From positions 620,001 through 684,000 of the forward strand of contig NZ_CAADFC020000028.1 in the NCBI RefSeq assembly GCF_900696085.1: a stretch of 64,000 bases of DNA, written 5' to 3'. Below the pieces are notes generated by a model. It ran no database searches. It was not told the origin of the DNA and worked only from the letters and a program-made list of their open reading frames with translations. The translations under genes were made by a program, and so were the position numbers. Numbering within the stretch: the stretch's first letter is position 1; each line of letters begins with the position of its first letter. The stretch is from Bradyrhizobium ivorense (GTDB lineage: Bacteria; Pseudomonadota; Alphaproteobacteria; Rhizobiales; Xanthobacteraceae). Shown piece after piece: positions 1 through 8,112 of this stretch.

Positions 1-2
1 AC

Positions 3-2174
3 CCCGACGTCTCCGAGGCCGTGTTCCGCCTGCTCAAGGCGGCGCGCGAGGGCAAGCGGCAGCTCGAGGAGGTCCGCGTCGCCGGCCATGACGGCAGCCA
101 GGGCGGCCAAGGGGGACAAGCCCGCTGGCTGCGGCTGCGGGTGCGCCCGCTCGGCCAGGGTAAGCGCGACTCCAAATATGCGGTGTGGTCGATCGCCGAC
201 ATCACCCGCGACCGCGAGCGCCAGGAGGACGTGTTCCAGGAGCTGCGGCACGCGATCGAATATCTCGACCATGCGCCGTGCGGCTTCTTCTCGGTCAATC
301 CGGCCGGCGAGATCGCCTATGTCAACGCGACGCTGGCCAACTGGCTCGACTACGACCTAGCCGAGATCGGCTCGGGCGGGCTGAAGCTGTCCGACATCGT
401 CTCGGGCGACGGCGCGGCGCTGCTCGCCGCGATCCAGCCGGTGCCGGGCGAGGTCAAGACCGAGGTCTTCGACATCGACCTGCGGATGCGCGGCGGCAAG
501 ACCGTGCCGGTGCGGCTCTATCACAAGCTCGCCTTCGGCGCCGACGGCGCGGCGGGCGCCTCGCGCACCCTGGTGATCAGCCGCGCCCGCGACGAGCATT
601 CCGATCCGGAGCGCGCCGCCGAGGTGCGCTTCATGCGCTTCTTCGACCATACGCCGATGGCGATCGCCACCGTCGACCGCGGCGGCAACGTGGTCGGCGC
701 CAATGCGCGCTACGCCAAGCTGGCGCAGAGCCTGAACGGCGAGGGCGGCGCTGCCAAGTCGATCTTCCGCGCCGTCAATCCGCGCGACCGCGGCCTCCTG
801 ATCGCGGCGATCAACCACGCCGCCGAGGGGCAGGGCGACATCCCGCCGGTCGAGGTGATGCTCGACGGGCCGAAGGAGCGCTTCGCCCAGTTCTTCGTCA
901 CGACGGTGGAGAAGGACGAGCGCGACGCCGAGACCGCGATCGTCTACATGCTCGAGACCACCGAGCGGCGCGCGCTGGAGAACCAGATCAACCAGTCGCA
1001 GAAGATGGAGATGGTCGGCCAGCTCGCCGGCGGCATCGCGCACGACTTCAACAACGTGCTGTCCGCCATCATGATGGCGAACGACTTCCTGCTGAACGCG
1101 CACAAGCCGACCGACCCGTCGTTCCAGGACATCATGCAGATCAAGCAGAACGCCACCCGCGCCGCGACGCTGGTGCGGCAGCTGCTGGCGTTCTCGCGCC
1201 GCCAGACGCTGCGGCCGCAGGTGCTCGATCTCGGCGATGCGCTGTCGGACCTCACCATGCTGCTGCGCCGGCTGATCGGCGAGAAGGTCAAGCTCGACCT
1301 CGTGCACGGCCGCGACCTCTGGCCGGTGAAGGTCGACGTCTCGCAGTTCGAGCAGGTGGTGGTCAACCTCGCAGTCAACGCGCGCGACGCGATGGCTGAC
1401 GGCGGCAAGCTGATCATCCGCACCGGCAACGTCTCGACCGAGGAGGCCGCGCAGCTCGCCAACAAGGGCATGCCGGCGGCGGACTATGTCAAGATCGAGA
1501 TTTCCGACACCGGCACCGGCATTCCCGCCGAGATCATCGACAAGATCTTCGAGCCGTTCTTCTCCACCAAGGAAGTCGGCAAGGGCACCGGCCTCGGCCT
1601 CTCCACGGTGTACGGCATCGTCAAGCAGACCGGCGGTTTCGTCTACGTCGATTCCGTGCCCGGCGAAGGCACCACGTTCCGCATCTATTTGCCGCGGTAC
1701 CGGCCCGAGCAGGAGGATGCGCCGGAGGCCCATGCCGGCAACGGCGCGGCGAAGGAGGCCGGTGCTGGCGCCGAAGCGGCCAAGCCGAAGCCCGATCTGA
1801 CCGGGCAGGGCACCATCCTCTTGGTCGAGGACGAGGACGGCCTGCGCGCGCTGAATGCACGCGGCCTGCGCTCGCGCGGCTACAGCGTGATCGAGGCCGC
1901 CAACGGCGTCGAGGCGCTGGAGGCTTTTGCCGAGAAGGACGGCGCCGTCGATCTGGTCGTGTCCGACGTCGTGATGCCGGAGATGGACGGGCCGACGCTG
2001 CTGAAGGAAATGCGCAGCCGCAGTCCCGAGCTGAAGATCATCTTCGTCTCCGGCTATGCCGAGGACGCCTTCGAGAAGAGCCTGCCGGAGAACCAGCAAT
2101 TCGCGTTCCTGCCAAAACCGTTCACGCTGACGCAGCTGGTCGCCGCGGTGAAGGAAACCATGACGGCGAAGTAG
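3..2174 (+). CDS. cckA: Hybrid sensor kinase CckA, 5' end outside window
   Basis: Sensor kinase that in alphaproteobacteria phosphorylates CtrA through ChpT and so controls the cell cycle (family knowledge). The frame is open from the first complete codon at 3, so the N-terminus, normally two membrane helices, lies before the window. Visible order: PAS-like sensor repeats to about 930; a HisKA segment with the acceptor His codon at 1041-1043 in GGIAHDFNN; an HATPase domain with N box NLAVNARDAM, G1 DTGTGIP and G2 GKGTGLGLS; a linker rich in Ala and Glu; and a C-terminal receiver with acceptor Asp codon 1965-1967 in VSDVVMPEMDG. The kinase-plus-receiver layout and the LPKPFTL ending fit CckA better than other hybrid kinases. 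Confidence 0.9.
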   Translation, partial: PDVSEAVFRLLKAAREGKRQLEEVRVAGHDGSQGGQGGQARWLRLRVRPLGQGKRDSKYAVWSIADITRDRERQEDVFQELRHAIEYLDHAPCGFFSVNPAGEIAYVNATLANWLDYDLAEIGSGGLKLSDIVSGDGAALLAAIQPVPGEVKTEVFDIDLRMRGGKTVPVRLYHKLAFGADGAAGASRTLVISRARDEHSDPERAAEVRFMRFFDHTPMAIATVDRGGNVVGANARYAKLAQSLNGEGGAAKSIFRAVNPRDRGLLIAAINHAAEGQGDIPPVEVMLDGPKERFAQFFVTTVEKDERDAETAIVYMLETTERRALENQINQSQKMEMVGQLAGGIAHDFNNVLSAIMMANDFLLNAHKPTDPSFQDIMQIKQNATRAATLVRQLLAFSRRQTLRPQVLDLGDALSDLTMLLRRLIGEKVKLDLVHGRDLWPVKVDVSQFEQVVVNLAVNARDAMADGGKLIIRTGNVSTEEAAQLANKGMPAADYVKIEISDTGTGIPAEIIDKIFEPFFSTKEVGKGTGLGLSTVYGIVKQTGGFVYVDSVPGEGTTFRIYLPRYRPEQEDAPEAHAGNGAAKEAGAGAEAAKPKPDLTGQGTILLVEDEDGLRALNARGLRSRGYSVIEAANGVEALEAFAEKDGAVDLVVSDVVMPEMDGPTLLKEMRSRSPELKIIFVSGYAEDAFEKSLPENQQFAFLPKPFTLTQLVAAVKETMTAK

Positions 2175-2178
2175 GCGC

Positions 2179-2220
2179 GGTCGGTTTCGACCGTCGTCCT
2201 GGCTTTCCGCCAGGAGGACG
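2179..2220. terminator. Paired hairpins after cckA
   Basis: Just after the cckA stop there is a small hairpin (GGTCG/CGACC) followed by a stem CGTCCTGGC pairing with GCCAGG..GGACG at 2195-2220. No clear T run follows, so it may stop transcription weakly, or only be a repeat-type palindrome. Confidence 0.35.
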
Positions 2221-2321
2221 CTGACGATTTGGTGCCACTCGTGAGGCATATCCGGGCATGACGAGCTATGGAACGTGGGCGGAGGGGACAGCCTGCCGTC
2301 GGAGGCGCAGTGCCAAATCTC

Positions 2322-2429
2322 GAAAAACAACCCCATGCAAAGTAGCCGGCCGGCTGCCGGTGTTCGATCGACACGGCCGCTTGACACGTCGGGCAACTCA
2401 GGGATACCCTTCCAATATTCCGAAATCGC
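2322..2429. repeat. Dispersed repeat R, intact copy
   Basis: This segment, from GAAAAACAACCCCATGC to CCAATATTCCGAAATCGC, recurs at 39090-39141 and 40681-40745, where an insertion sequence splits it. Shared blocks include ATGCAAAGTAGCCG and TTGACACGTCGGGCAACTCA. I do not recognise what it encodes or binds. It gives the pre-insertion sequence for comparison. Confidence 0.75.
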
Positions 2430-2663
2430 ACCCTGATATGCGATAGCTGTGCTCCGACGGGGAGAGCTGAGCCGCCGGCGCTGCTCGCGCGCGATCCAGG
2501 CTCAATGCGTCCTAGGGCACGTTCTCCCGCCCACAAGGACCATAGTGTCACATCTCCGCGACCGAGGGCCGCAGCCGCGGTTCCGGTTTCCGGCTTCACT
2601 TTTAACCGTCCCTGCCCATCTTAGGGGCGTTTCCCCATGCCGGGGATTCCTGAGGAAACCAAC

Positions 2664-3623
2664 ATGAATTTCTCGCAACGCACGCGTGGAATTGTACGGG
2701 CGATCGCCGTCGCGATGGCGCTGGCGCTGCCCGTCGTGATGACCGTTTCGGAGGCCGACGCGCGCGTCGGCGGCGGAGGCTCGCGCGGCTCGCGCACCTT
2801 CTCCGCGCCGCCCTCGACCAACACGGCGCCTGGCACCGCCGCGCCGATGAACCGTACCTTCAGCCAGCCTGGCAGCCCCAACATGGGTGCGCCGGCGGCG
2901 GCGAATTCCGGTGGCTTGTTCGGCCGTGGCGGAATGGGCCGCGGCCTGCTCGGCGGCCTTGCCGCCGGCTTCCTCGGCGCCGGCCTGTTCGGCATGCTGT
3001 TCGGCGGCGGCCTGTTCTCCGGCCTCGGCGGCCTGTCGTCGATCCTCGGCCTGCTGCTGCAGATCGGCTTGATCGTGCTCGTGGTCCGGCTCGCGATGGT
3101 GTGGTGGCAGCGGCGCAACTCGCCGGCCCCGGCTTACGCCAGCGGCCCCGACGTCGGCCCCGGCCCGCAGCCGAACTATCGCTCGGGCTTCGGCTTCGGC
3201 ATCGGCGGTTCGAATGCGCCGGTCGAGATCGCGCCGGCCGACTATGAGGCGTTCGAGCGGCTGCTCGGCGAGGTGCAGACCGCGTGGTCGAACGAGGACA
3301 TCGCGAAGCTGCACACGCTGGCGACGCCGGAGATGGTCTCGTACTTCTCGAAGGATCTCGAGGAGAACAAGGCGCGCAACGTCACCAACAAGGTGACCAA
3401 TGTGAAGCTGCTGCAGGGCGACCTCGCGGAAGCCTGGCGCGAAGGCGACAGCGAATACGCGACGGTTGCGATGCGCTACGCCCTGGTCGACACCATGCTC
3501 GATCGCGCGACGGGCCGCCTGGTCGGCGGCAGCGAGCAGCCGCAGGAGGTCACGGAGGTGTGGACCTTCGTGCGCCAGCGCGGCGGCAATTGGGAACTCT
3601 CGGCGATCCAGCAGACCAGCTGA
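2664..3623 (+). CDS. Tim44-like domain membrane protein
   Basis: A 319-residue protein. It has an N-terminal signal or anchor segment (about residues 10-30, ending EADA), a Ser/Pro/Asn-rich linker, a Gly/Leu-rich hydrophobic stretch near residues 80-135 (GLLGGLAAGFLGAGLF, then LLLQIGLIVLVVRL), and a C-terminal half of about 130 residues that reads like the Tim44/MRPL45 fold (YEAFERLLGEVQTAW ... VTEVWTFVRQRGGNWELSAIQQ). In bacteria such proteins are membrane-attached, with poorly known roles in envelope function or protein handling. The start at 2664 was chosen because TGAGGAAACC sits just before it; an upstream in-frame ATG at 2637 has no such site. A strong hairpin terminator follows. Confidence 0.8.
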   Translation: MNFSQRTRGIVRAIAVAMALALPVVMTVSEADARVGGGGSRGSRTFSAPPSTNTAPGTAAPMNRTFSQPGSPNMGAPAAANSGGLFGRGGMGRGLLGGLAAGFLGAGLFGMLFGGGLFSGLGGLSSILGLLLQIGLIVLVVRLAMVWWQRRNSPAPAYASGPDVGPGPQPNYRSGFGFGIGGSNAPVEIAPADYEAFERLLGEVQTAWSNEDIAKLHTLATPEMVSYFSKDLEENKARNVTNKVTNVKLLQGDLAEAWREGDSEYATVAMRYALVDTMLDRATGRLVGGSEQPQEVTEVWTFVRQRGGNWELSAIQQTS

Positions 3624-3660
3624 TCGACCGGCCAGCAATTGCCCAGTCAAGACATGCAAG

Positions 3661-3695
3661 GCGCCGCGGGCTCACCCCGCGGCGCTTTCGTTTTG
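3661..3695 (+). terminator. Rho-independent terminator of the Tim44-like gene
   Basis: The stem GCGCCGCGGG pairs with CCCCGCGGCGC around a four-base loop, followed by TTTCGTTTT. It lies 38 bases after the stop of the upstream gene. Confidence 0.85.
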
Positions 3696-3784
3696 AGCGC
3701 TTCATTTGTCTGTCGCGGTGCCGGAATATCCGGTGAAGCCGCGGGTTGATGTCAGCGAACTATAACAACCGTTGGGAGGAAGAC

Positions 3785-4462
3785 ATGACTATCAGTGCTC
3801 GACTTGCCGTTCCTGCCTGCCTTGCATTGGCCATGATGGCTGCGCCGCCGGCGCAAGCGCAGACCGCCGAGACCAGCTTCTTCGTCACCAGCAACGGCAT
3901 CGGCAATGGCGGCAATCTCGGCGGGCTCGCCGGCGCCGACAATCATTGCCAGACGCTGGCGCAGGCCGCGGGCTTCGGCGCGCCGAAGACCTGGCGGGCC
4001 TATCTCTCGACCCAGGCGGCCGACGGCCAGCCCGCGGTGAACGCGCGCGACCGCATCGGCAAGGGACCGTGGAAGAACGTCAAGGGCACGGTGGTCGCCA
4101 AGGATGTCGCCGACCTGCACAGCGCCGGCAACAATCTCACCAAGCAGAACTCGCTGTCCGAGAAGGGCGAGCCGATCAATGGTGTCGGCGACAAGCCGAC
4201 CCGTCACGACGTGCTGACGGGATCGCAGGCGGACGGCACCGCCTTTGCCGCCGGCGAGGACCGCACCTGCAAGAACTGGACGAGCAGCACGCAGGGCGCG
4301 GCGATGGTCGGGCACTCCGACCGCACCGGCCTGCGCGACGACGACGCCTCGAAATCGTGGAATTCCTCGCATCCCTCGCGCGGCCCCGACGGCGGCTGCT
4401 CGCAGGCCGACCTCAAGAGCACCGGCGGCGACGGCCTGCTGTACTGCTTTGCGGCGAACTGA
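3785..4462 (+). CDS. Secreted DUF1554-like (endostatin/lectin-fold) protein
   Basis: A 225-residue exported protein. A signal peptide ends near AQAQ (residue about 24). The rest reads like the DUF1554 family, which has a C-type-lectin or endostatin-like fold: FVTSNGIGNGGNLGGLAGADNHC, then WRAYLST, ARDRIGKGPW, a conserved CKNW and a final LLYCFAAN. Four Cys in the mature part could form disulfides. The start at 3785 is preceded by TTGGGAGGAAGAC; an in-frame ATG at 3746 is less well placed. It stands alone between two terminators or repeats. Its ligand is unknown. Confidence 0.7.
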   Translation: MTISARLAVPACLALAMMAAPPAQAQTAETSFFVTSNGIGNGGNLGGLAGADNHCQTLAQAAGFGAPKTWRAYLSTQAADGQPAVNARDRIGKGPWKNVKGTVVAKDVADLHSAGNNLTKQNSLSEKGEPINGVGDKPTRHDVLTGSQADGTAFAAGEDRTCKNWTSSTQGAAMVGHSDRTGLRDDDASKSWNSSHPSRGPDGGCSQADLKSTGGDGLLYCFAAN

Positions 4463-4493
4463 GGGGCGGAAGCGCAGGCGCGTCCCAGCTCTC

Positions 4494-4580
4494 CGTCATT
4501 GCGAGGAGCGATAGCGACGAAGCAATCCATCTCTCCGCGTGCGCGGCACGATGGATTGCGTCGCTTCGCTCGCAATTACG
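4494..4580. repeat. Palindromic repeat family A, copy 1
   Basis: Starts CGTCATTGCGAGGAGCGATA and ends with its near mirror (GGATTGCGTCGCTTCGCTCGCAATTACG), so it can fold into one long hairpin. The same element recurs at 4619, 19825 and 56669. All copies lie between genes. Confidence 0.85.
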
Positions 4581-4618
4581 GGGAGAGAGCAGCGGCCGGT
4601 CAGGCCGCCTTTGCGCCT

Positions 4619-4705
4619 CGTCATTGCGAGGAGCGATAGCGACGAAGCAATCCATCGTGCCGCGCACGCGGGACCATGGATTGCTTCGCTTCGCTCGCAA
4701 TGACG
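4619..4705. repeat. Palindromic repeat family A, copy 2
   Basis: Second copy of the CGTCATTGCGAGGAGC palindrome, 38 bases after the first and in the same orientation. It ends just before the stop of the minus-strand DUF3606 gene and may act as its terminator. Confidence 0.85.
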
Positions 4706-4724
4706 GGGAGAGAGCGGCGGCCGA

Positions 4725-5126
4725 TTAAGCCGCCTTGCGCTTTGCCGCCGTTTTCTTGACCGGCTTCTGGGCGGCCTTCTTCTTCATGGTCTTTTTCGCC
4801 AAGTAGGCCCCGACCTTCTTCGAGGAATGGCCGACCTCGGCCACCGCGGCCTTGAGCCGGGCGGGGGTCACCTTGAACTTGTTCGACCAGTAGCGCACTT
4901 CGTAGGGCTGGCTGACAGCGATCCGCGCGCGGTCGGCGGCCTTGTGCCGCTGCTCCCCGAAATAGGCTTCCACCTTCTTGGCGGAGTGGCCGACCTTCTT
5001 GACGGCGGCCTTCAGCTTGGCCGGCGTGACCTTGAACTTCTTGGACCAGTAGGCAACCTCGTAGGACTCGCTCAACGCAATCAGGGCGCGATCGGCAGCG
5101 CCCCGCTTCTTCTTGCTGTCCGCCAT
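4725..5126 (-). CDS. Tandem DUF3606 small basic protein
   Basis: A 133-residue protein built of two copies of the DUF3606 motif: ADRALIALSESYEVAYWSKK followed by KVTPAKLKAAVKKVGHSAKKV, then ADRARIAVSQPYEVRYWSNK followed by KVTPARLKAAVAEVGHSSKKV. A lysine/alanine-rich tail (KKTMKKKAAQKPVKK) ends it. DUF3606 proteins are usually about 60 residues with one copy, so this is an internal duplication. The charge suggests nucleic-acid binding, which is inference only. The start was set at 5126, behind GAGGAATC; a longer frame back to 5198 lacks a ribosome binding site. Confidence 0.75.
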   Translation of the reverse strand: MADSKKKRGAADRALIALSESYEVAYWSKKFKVTPAKLKAAVKKVGHSAKKVEAYFGEQRHKAADRARIAVSQPYEVRYWSNKFKVTPARLKAAVAEVGHSSKKVGAYLAKKTMKKKAAQKPVKKTAAKRKAA

Positions 5127-5281
5127 GCGATGATTCCTCAATCGAAGGATTCGACGTTGGAACCTTAGCAGTCTCTGCATGGTTCGGACAGACCGCACAC
5201 GGTGGACGGCGTGGCCGCAGCATGGCTACGATCGAAAGCGAACGGCAGACGTGCGGCGAACCGCGCCGCGGAGGTGAATGC

Positions 5282-5989
5282 ATGCAGTACCAGCTCTACT
5301 ACTGGCCGATGATCCAGGGCCGCGGCGAATATGTCCGGCTCGCGCTCGAAGACGCCGGCGCGCGCTACGACGACGTCGCGCGCGGCAAGGCCGGCATGGG
5401 CGCGATGATGAGGATGATGGAGACGCACAAGGGCACGCCGCCGTTCGCGCCGCCGTTCCTTGCCGCCGGCAAGCTCATGATCGGACAGACCGCCAACATC
5501 CTGCTTTATCTCGGCGCCCGCCACGGCCTCGCGCCGAAGGCGGAGGGCGGGCAGCTCTGGGTGCATCAGCTGCAGCTCACCATCGCCGATTTCGTGCTGG
5601 AGATTCACGACACCCATCACCCGCTCGGCCCGTCGCTGTATTACGAAGACCAGAAGGCGCCGGCGAAGAAGCGCACCGAGGAGTTCTGGAATTCGCGGGT
5701 GCCGAAATATCTCGGCTATTTCGAGGACCTGGTGCGGGCCGGTGGCGGCGCCTTCGTCACCGGGCGGCGCCTGACCTATGTCGACCTGTCGCTGTTCCAG
5801 ATCGTGGAAGGCCTGCGCTATGCGTTTCCGAAGCGCATGGCGAGGTTCGAGAAGAATATCCCGCGTCTGATCGCGCTGCGCGACCGCGTCGCCGAGCGGC
5901 CGAACATCAAGGCGTACCTCGCCAGCGAGCGGCGAATTCCGTTCAACGAGGAGGGGATCTTCCGGCGCTACAAGGCGCTGGATTTGTAG
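5282..5989 (+). CDS. Glutathione S-transferase family protein
   Basis: A 235-residue cytosolic GST. The N-terminal thioredoxin-like domain (residues 1-85) opens QYQLYYWPMIQGRGEYVRLA, with the usual catalytic-Tyr position at Tyr6/Tyr7. The helical domain follows (WVHQLQLTIADFVLEIHDTHH, then YVDLSLFQIVEGLRYAFP). The second domain carries the N-capping-box-like Asp in TYVDLSLF. The start at 5282 has GGAGGTG directly upstream, and the gene is divergent from the DUF3606 gene. The substrate is not predictable. It looks like the sigma/alpha-like bacterial GSTs that begin with a tyrosine motif. Confidence 0.85.
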   Translation: MQYQLYYWPMIQGRGEYVRLALEDAGARYDDVARGKAGMGAMMRMMETHKGTPPFAPPFLAAGKLMIGQTANILLYLGARHGLAPKAEGGQLWVHQLQLTIADFVLEIHDTHHPLGPSLYYEDQKAPAKKRTEEFWNSRVPKYLGYFEDLVRAGGGAFVTGRRLTYVDLSLFQIVEGLRYAFPKRMARFEKNIPRLIALRDRVAERPNIKAYLASERRIPFNEEGIFRRYKALDL

Positions 5990-6018
5990 ACACCGTCGCG
6001 CGACGTTGTTGCTCTCGC

Positions 6019-6089
6019 CATGGCCGGGCTTGACCCGGCCATCCGCGTCTTTGCGGGATGGATGCTCGGGTCAAGCCCGGGCATGACGG
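6019..6089. repeat. Palindromic repeat family B, copy 1
   Basis: CATGGCCGGGCTTGACCCGG pairs with CTCGGGTCAAGCCCGGGCATG to form a long hairpin. It lies between the ends of two convergent genes and could terminate both. A second copy is at 14761. Confidence 0.8.
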
Positions 6090-6140
6090 AGTGATGTGGT
6101 GTGCGCCGCGCATCGCGCCCCGCGATCACGTGTGAAAAGC

Positions 6141-6500
6141 CTACTGACTCCGCCCGTCCACCGGCGTCATCGCGATCTTCGACAATTCGATGCCGTCGAT
6201 GCAGCTCACATTCAGCGCCACGACATCGCTGCCGTCGGGCTTCGTGCCGAGCGCGAACACGTCGACGCCGCAATCGACGCAGAGCTGGTGGTGGATGGCG
6301 TGGCGGTTGAACAGATATTCCTTCAGGTTCTCGGCGCCGGCGCGCAGCTGGAAACTCGACGGCGGCAGGAACACGAAGTGCAGGCCCTTCTTGGTACAGA
6401 TCGAGCAGTTGCACGCCGTCACCATCGCCAGGTCGGTGGTGCATTCGAAGCGGACCTGGCCGCAATGGCAGCCGCCGGTATAGGTCTTGCTGTCAGGCAT
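6141..6500 (-). CDS. GFA-family zinc protein
   Basis: A 119-residue protein of the glutathione-dependent formaldehyde-activating (GFA/CENP-V) fold. All seven zinc-site cysteines are visible: Cys11 and Cys13 (GGCHCGQV), Cys30/32/35 (CNCSIC) and Cys74/77 (CVDC). Members of this family bind zinc, and some condense glutathione with formaldehyde. Most have no proven reaction, so the function stays open. It ends a possible minus-strand pair with the methyltransferase-like gene, which stops 9 bases before this start. Confidence 0.85.
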   Translation of the reverse strand: MPDSKTYTGGCHCGQVRFECTTDLAMVTACNCSICTKKGLHFVFLPPSSFQLRAGAENLKEYLFNRHAIHHQLCVDCGVDVFALGTKPDGSDVVALNVSCIDGIELSKIAMTPVDGRSQ

Positions 6501-6509
6501 GATCGTCCC

Positions 6510-7184
6510 TCACCACAATCCGGGCACGAGGCGATAGCGCACCCGCGCCGCATAGTCGGCATAGCCTTTTAGTCCGGCAAGCAGCGTGCGCTCCTCGATC
6601 GCCGTGCGGATCGCAAACAGCACGAAGAACAGCGGCGTGAAGAGGAGGCCCCACCACGAGCCAAGCAGCAGCGGCACGCCGACGAAGAACAGCATGATGC
6701 TCGCATACATCGGATGGCGGATCAGGGCGTAGGGCCCGGTCGAGATCACCCGATGATCGCGCTCGGCCTGCAGCTTCACGACCGGCACGGCAAAGGAGTT
6801 GGTGCGGAACACCCACATGATCAGAGCCATCGAGAGCAGATACAGCGCGAGACCGGGCAGCATCAGCGCGACGCCGGCATCGGCGCCGCCGGACCGGCGT
6901 TCGAGCCCCATCGCGATGAACCACAACACGACAACGATGATGAGCGCCAGCATGAACACCTTGTCCGCGGCAGGCTGCGCCTCGCGTCCGGTCAGCCGCA
7001 TGCGTTCGGCAAGCAGCGCGGGATCGATCCTGGCAAGCCACAGCCCGCAGGCCGGGCCGATCACCGCCGAGGCGATCAAATAGGTCCACGCGCCGGGCCA
7101 GTGCAGCGTGCCGGCGGTGGCGAACAGCAGCGCGCCCATGCCGATCACGAAGAACGTGTTTTGCAGGAGGAGCTTGGCGATCAT
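6510..7184 (-). CDS. Isoprenylcysteine/phospholipid-methyltransferase-like membrane protein
   Basis: A 224-residue protein with about five hydrophobic segments (residues 8-26, 32-50, 76-94, 104-126, 165-193). The ICMT/PEMT-type SAM-binding signature is GPYALIRHPMYAS at residues 150-162, followed by EERTLLAGLKGYADYAARVRYRLVP. Such enzymes methylate lipids or small thiols in the membrane; the substrate here is unknown. The start at 7184 is preceded by GGAG at good spacing. An in-frame ATG lies 12 bases upstream at 7196. It is divergent from the ArsR gene. Confidence 0.8.
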   Translation of the reverse strand: MIAKLLLQNTFFVIGMGALLFATAGTLHWPGAWTYLIASAVIGPACGLWLARIDPALLAERMRLTGREAQPAADKVFMLALIIVVVLWFIAMGLERRSGGADAGVALMLPGLALYLLSMALIMWVFRTNSFAVPVVKLQAERDHRVISTGPYALIRHPMYASIMLFFVGVPLLLGSWWGLLFTPLFFVLFAIRTAIEERTLLAGLKGYADYAARVRYRLVPGLW

Positions 7185-7304
7185 CGGCGGCTCCATGCGA
7201 ACAGAGGCAGCATCGCATGTTTTCCCGCGAACGTGCGGCGGCATCGATCAACTCCCCGAAAGCGCGAGGCGTTCCAGCGCTCGCCGGGTGTTGAACTCTC
7301 CGCC

Positions 7305-7333
7305 TTGACATTAATATAAGCAATTGCTTATAT
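7305..7333 (+). promoter_or_regulatory. Promoter overlapping an ArsR-type palindromic operator
   Basis: TTGACA at 7305-7310 and TTATAT at 7328-7333 are 17 bases apart. The perfect 20-base palindrome ATATAAGCAATTGCTTATAT at 7314-7333 covers the spacer and the -10. The ArsR start codon is at 7340, where transcription should begin, so the message is probably leaderless and represses itself. No Shine-Dalgarno sequence precedes the ATG. Confidence 0.75.
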
Positions 7334-7339
7334 ATTTTC

Positions 7340-7666
7340 ATGGCCTCGACCGTGCAACTCACCAGCGTCCTGAAAACCCTCGCGGACCCGACGCGGCGCG
7401 CGGTGTTCGAGCGCATCGCGCGGGAAGGCGAGGTCGCCGCGACCTACCTGGTGCAGGGTTCGAAGGTGTCGCAGCCGGCGGTGTCGCAGCATCTGCGCGC
7501 GCTGCGCGATGCCGGGCTGGTCGCCGAGCGGCGCGAGGGCCGGCACATCCACTATCGCGTGGCGCCCAAAGGGCTCGGCCCGCTGCTCGACTGGCTCGGT
7601 CACTACCAGACCTTCTGGGCCGAGCGCTTCGAGAACCTGGAGAAATTGTTGAAGGAGAGTGAGTGA
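7340..7666 (+). CDS. ArsR-family winged-helix regulator
   Basis: A 108-residue repressor. The winged helix spans residues 7-90, with recognition helix SQPAVSQHLRALRDAG and wing RREGRHIHYRV. No metal-binding cysteines are present, so it is not an arsenic or cadmium sensor; it matches the group encoded beside SRPBCC-domain proteins. Its stop overlaps the next ATG by one base (TGATG), which indicates translational coupling. The palindrome directly upstream is its likely operator. Confidence 0.88.
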   Translation: MASTVQLTSVLKTLADPTRRAVFERIAREGEVAATYLVQGSKVSQPAVSQHLRALRDAGLVAERREGRHIHYRVAPKGLGPLLDWLGHYQTFWAERFENLEKLLKESE

Positions 7667-8106
7667 TGGCTGAGACGCGCGCGATCACGGTCGAGAAGGT
7701 GCTGCCTTATCCCGCCGACAGGATCTGGCGAACGCTGACGACGAGCGAGCTGCTGGTGAAATGGCTGATGCCGAACGACTTTCAGCCGACGGTCGGCCAC
7801 AAATTCATTTTCCGCACCAAGCCGATGGGCGACTGGGACGGCGTCGTGCACTGCGAAGTGCTGGACTGCGAGCCGCCGCGGCTGTTGCGCTATTCTTGGA
7901 AGGGCGGCGCCGACACCAATCCGGACTACGGCTCAAAGCTCGACTCGGTCGTCACCTGGAGGCTGACGCCGGTCGAGGGCGGCACCCATGTTCAGATGGT
8001 GCACGACGGCTTCGTCATGCCGGGCAACCAGTTCGCGTTCGACATGATGAGCCCGGGCTGGGGCAGGATCGTCGATGCGATCGGGCGGGTGGCGGCGGAA
8101 GCGTGA
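7666..8106 (+). CDS. SRPBCC / AHSA1-like protein
   Basis: A 146-residue protein of the Bet v1-like (activator of Hsp90 ATPase homologue) fold. The pattern is typical: VEKVLPYPADRIWRTLTTSE, LVKWLMPNDF, CEVLDCEPPRLLRYSWKGG, a VTWRLTPVEGGTHV strand and a long C-terminal helix. These proteins hold a hydrophobic ligand pocket; the ligand is unknown. It is coupled to the ArsR gene and served by GAAGGAG at 7651-7657. The pairing suggests that the regulator senses, and the SRPBCC protein binds, a related small molecule (inference). Confidence 0.85.
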   Translation: MAETRAITVEKVLPYPADRIWRTLTTSELLVKWLMPNDFQPTVGHKFIFRTKPMGDWDGVVHCEVLDCEPPRLLRYSWKGGADTNPDYGSKLDSVVTWRLTPVEGGTHVQMVHDGFVMPGNQFAFDMMSPGWGRIVDAIGRVAAEA

Positions 8107-8112
8107 CGCCGG

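Larger units (their letters stand above)
2175..2663. other. 489-bp intergenic region without a supported gene
   Basis: This stretch holds the post-cckA hairpins and the repeat copy at 2322-2429. The frames in it lack ribosome binding sites and have no recognisable product. The promoter of the Tim44-like gene is expected near its right end, but I could not pick a convincing one. Confidence 0.5.

Noticed and set aside
357..2396. Long open frame on the minus strand opposite cckA
   Set aside because: It is the mirror of a GC-rich gene with strong third-position bias. The product is low-complexity, has no domain and lacks a good start.
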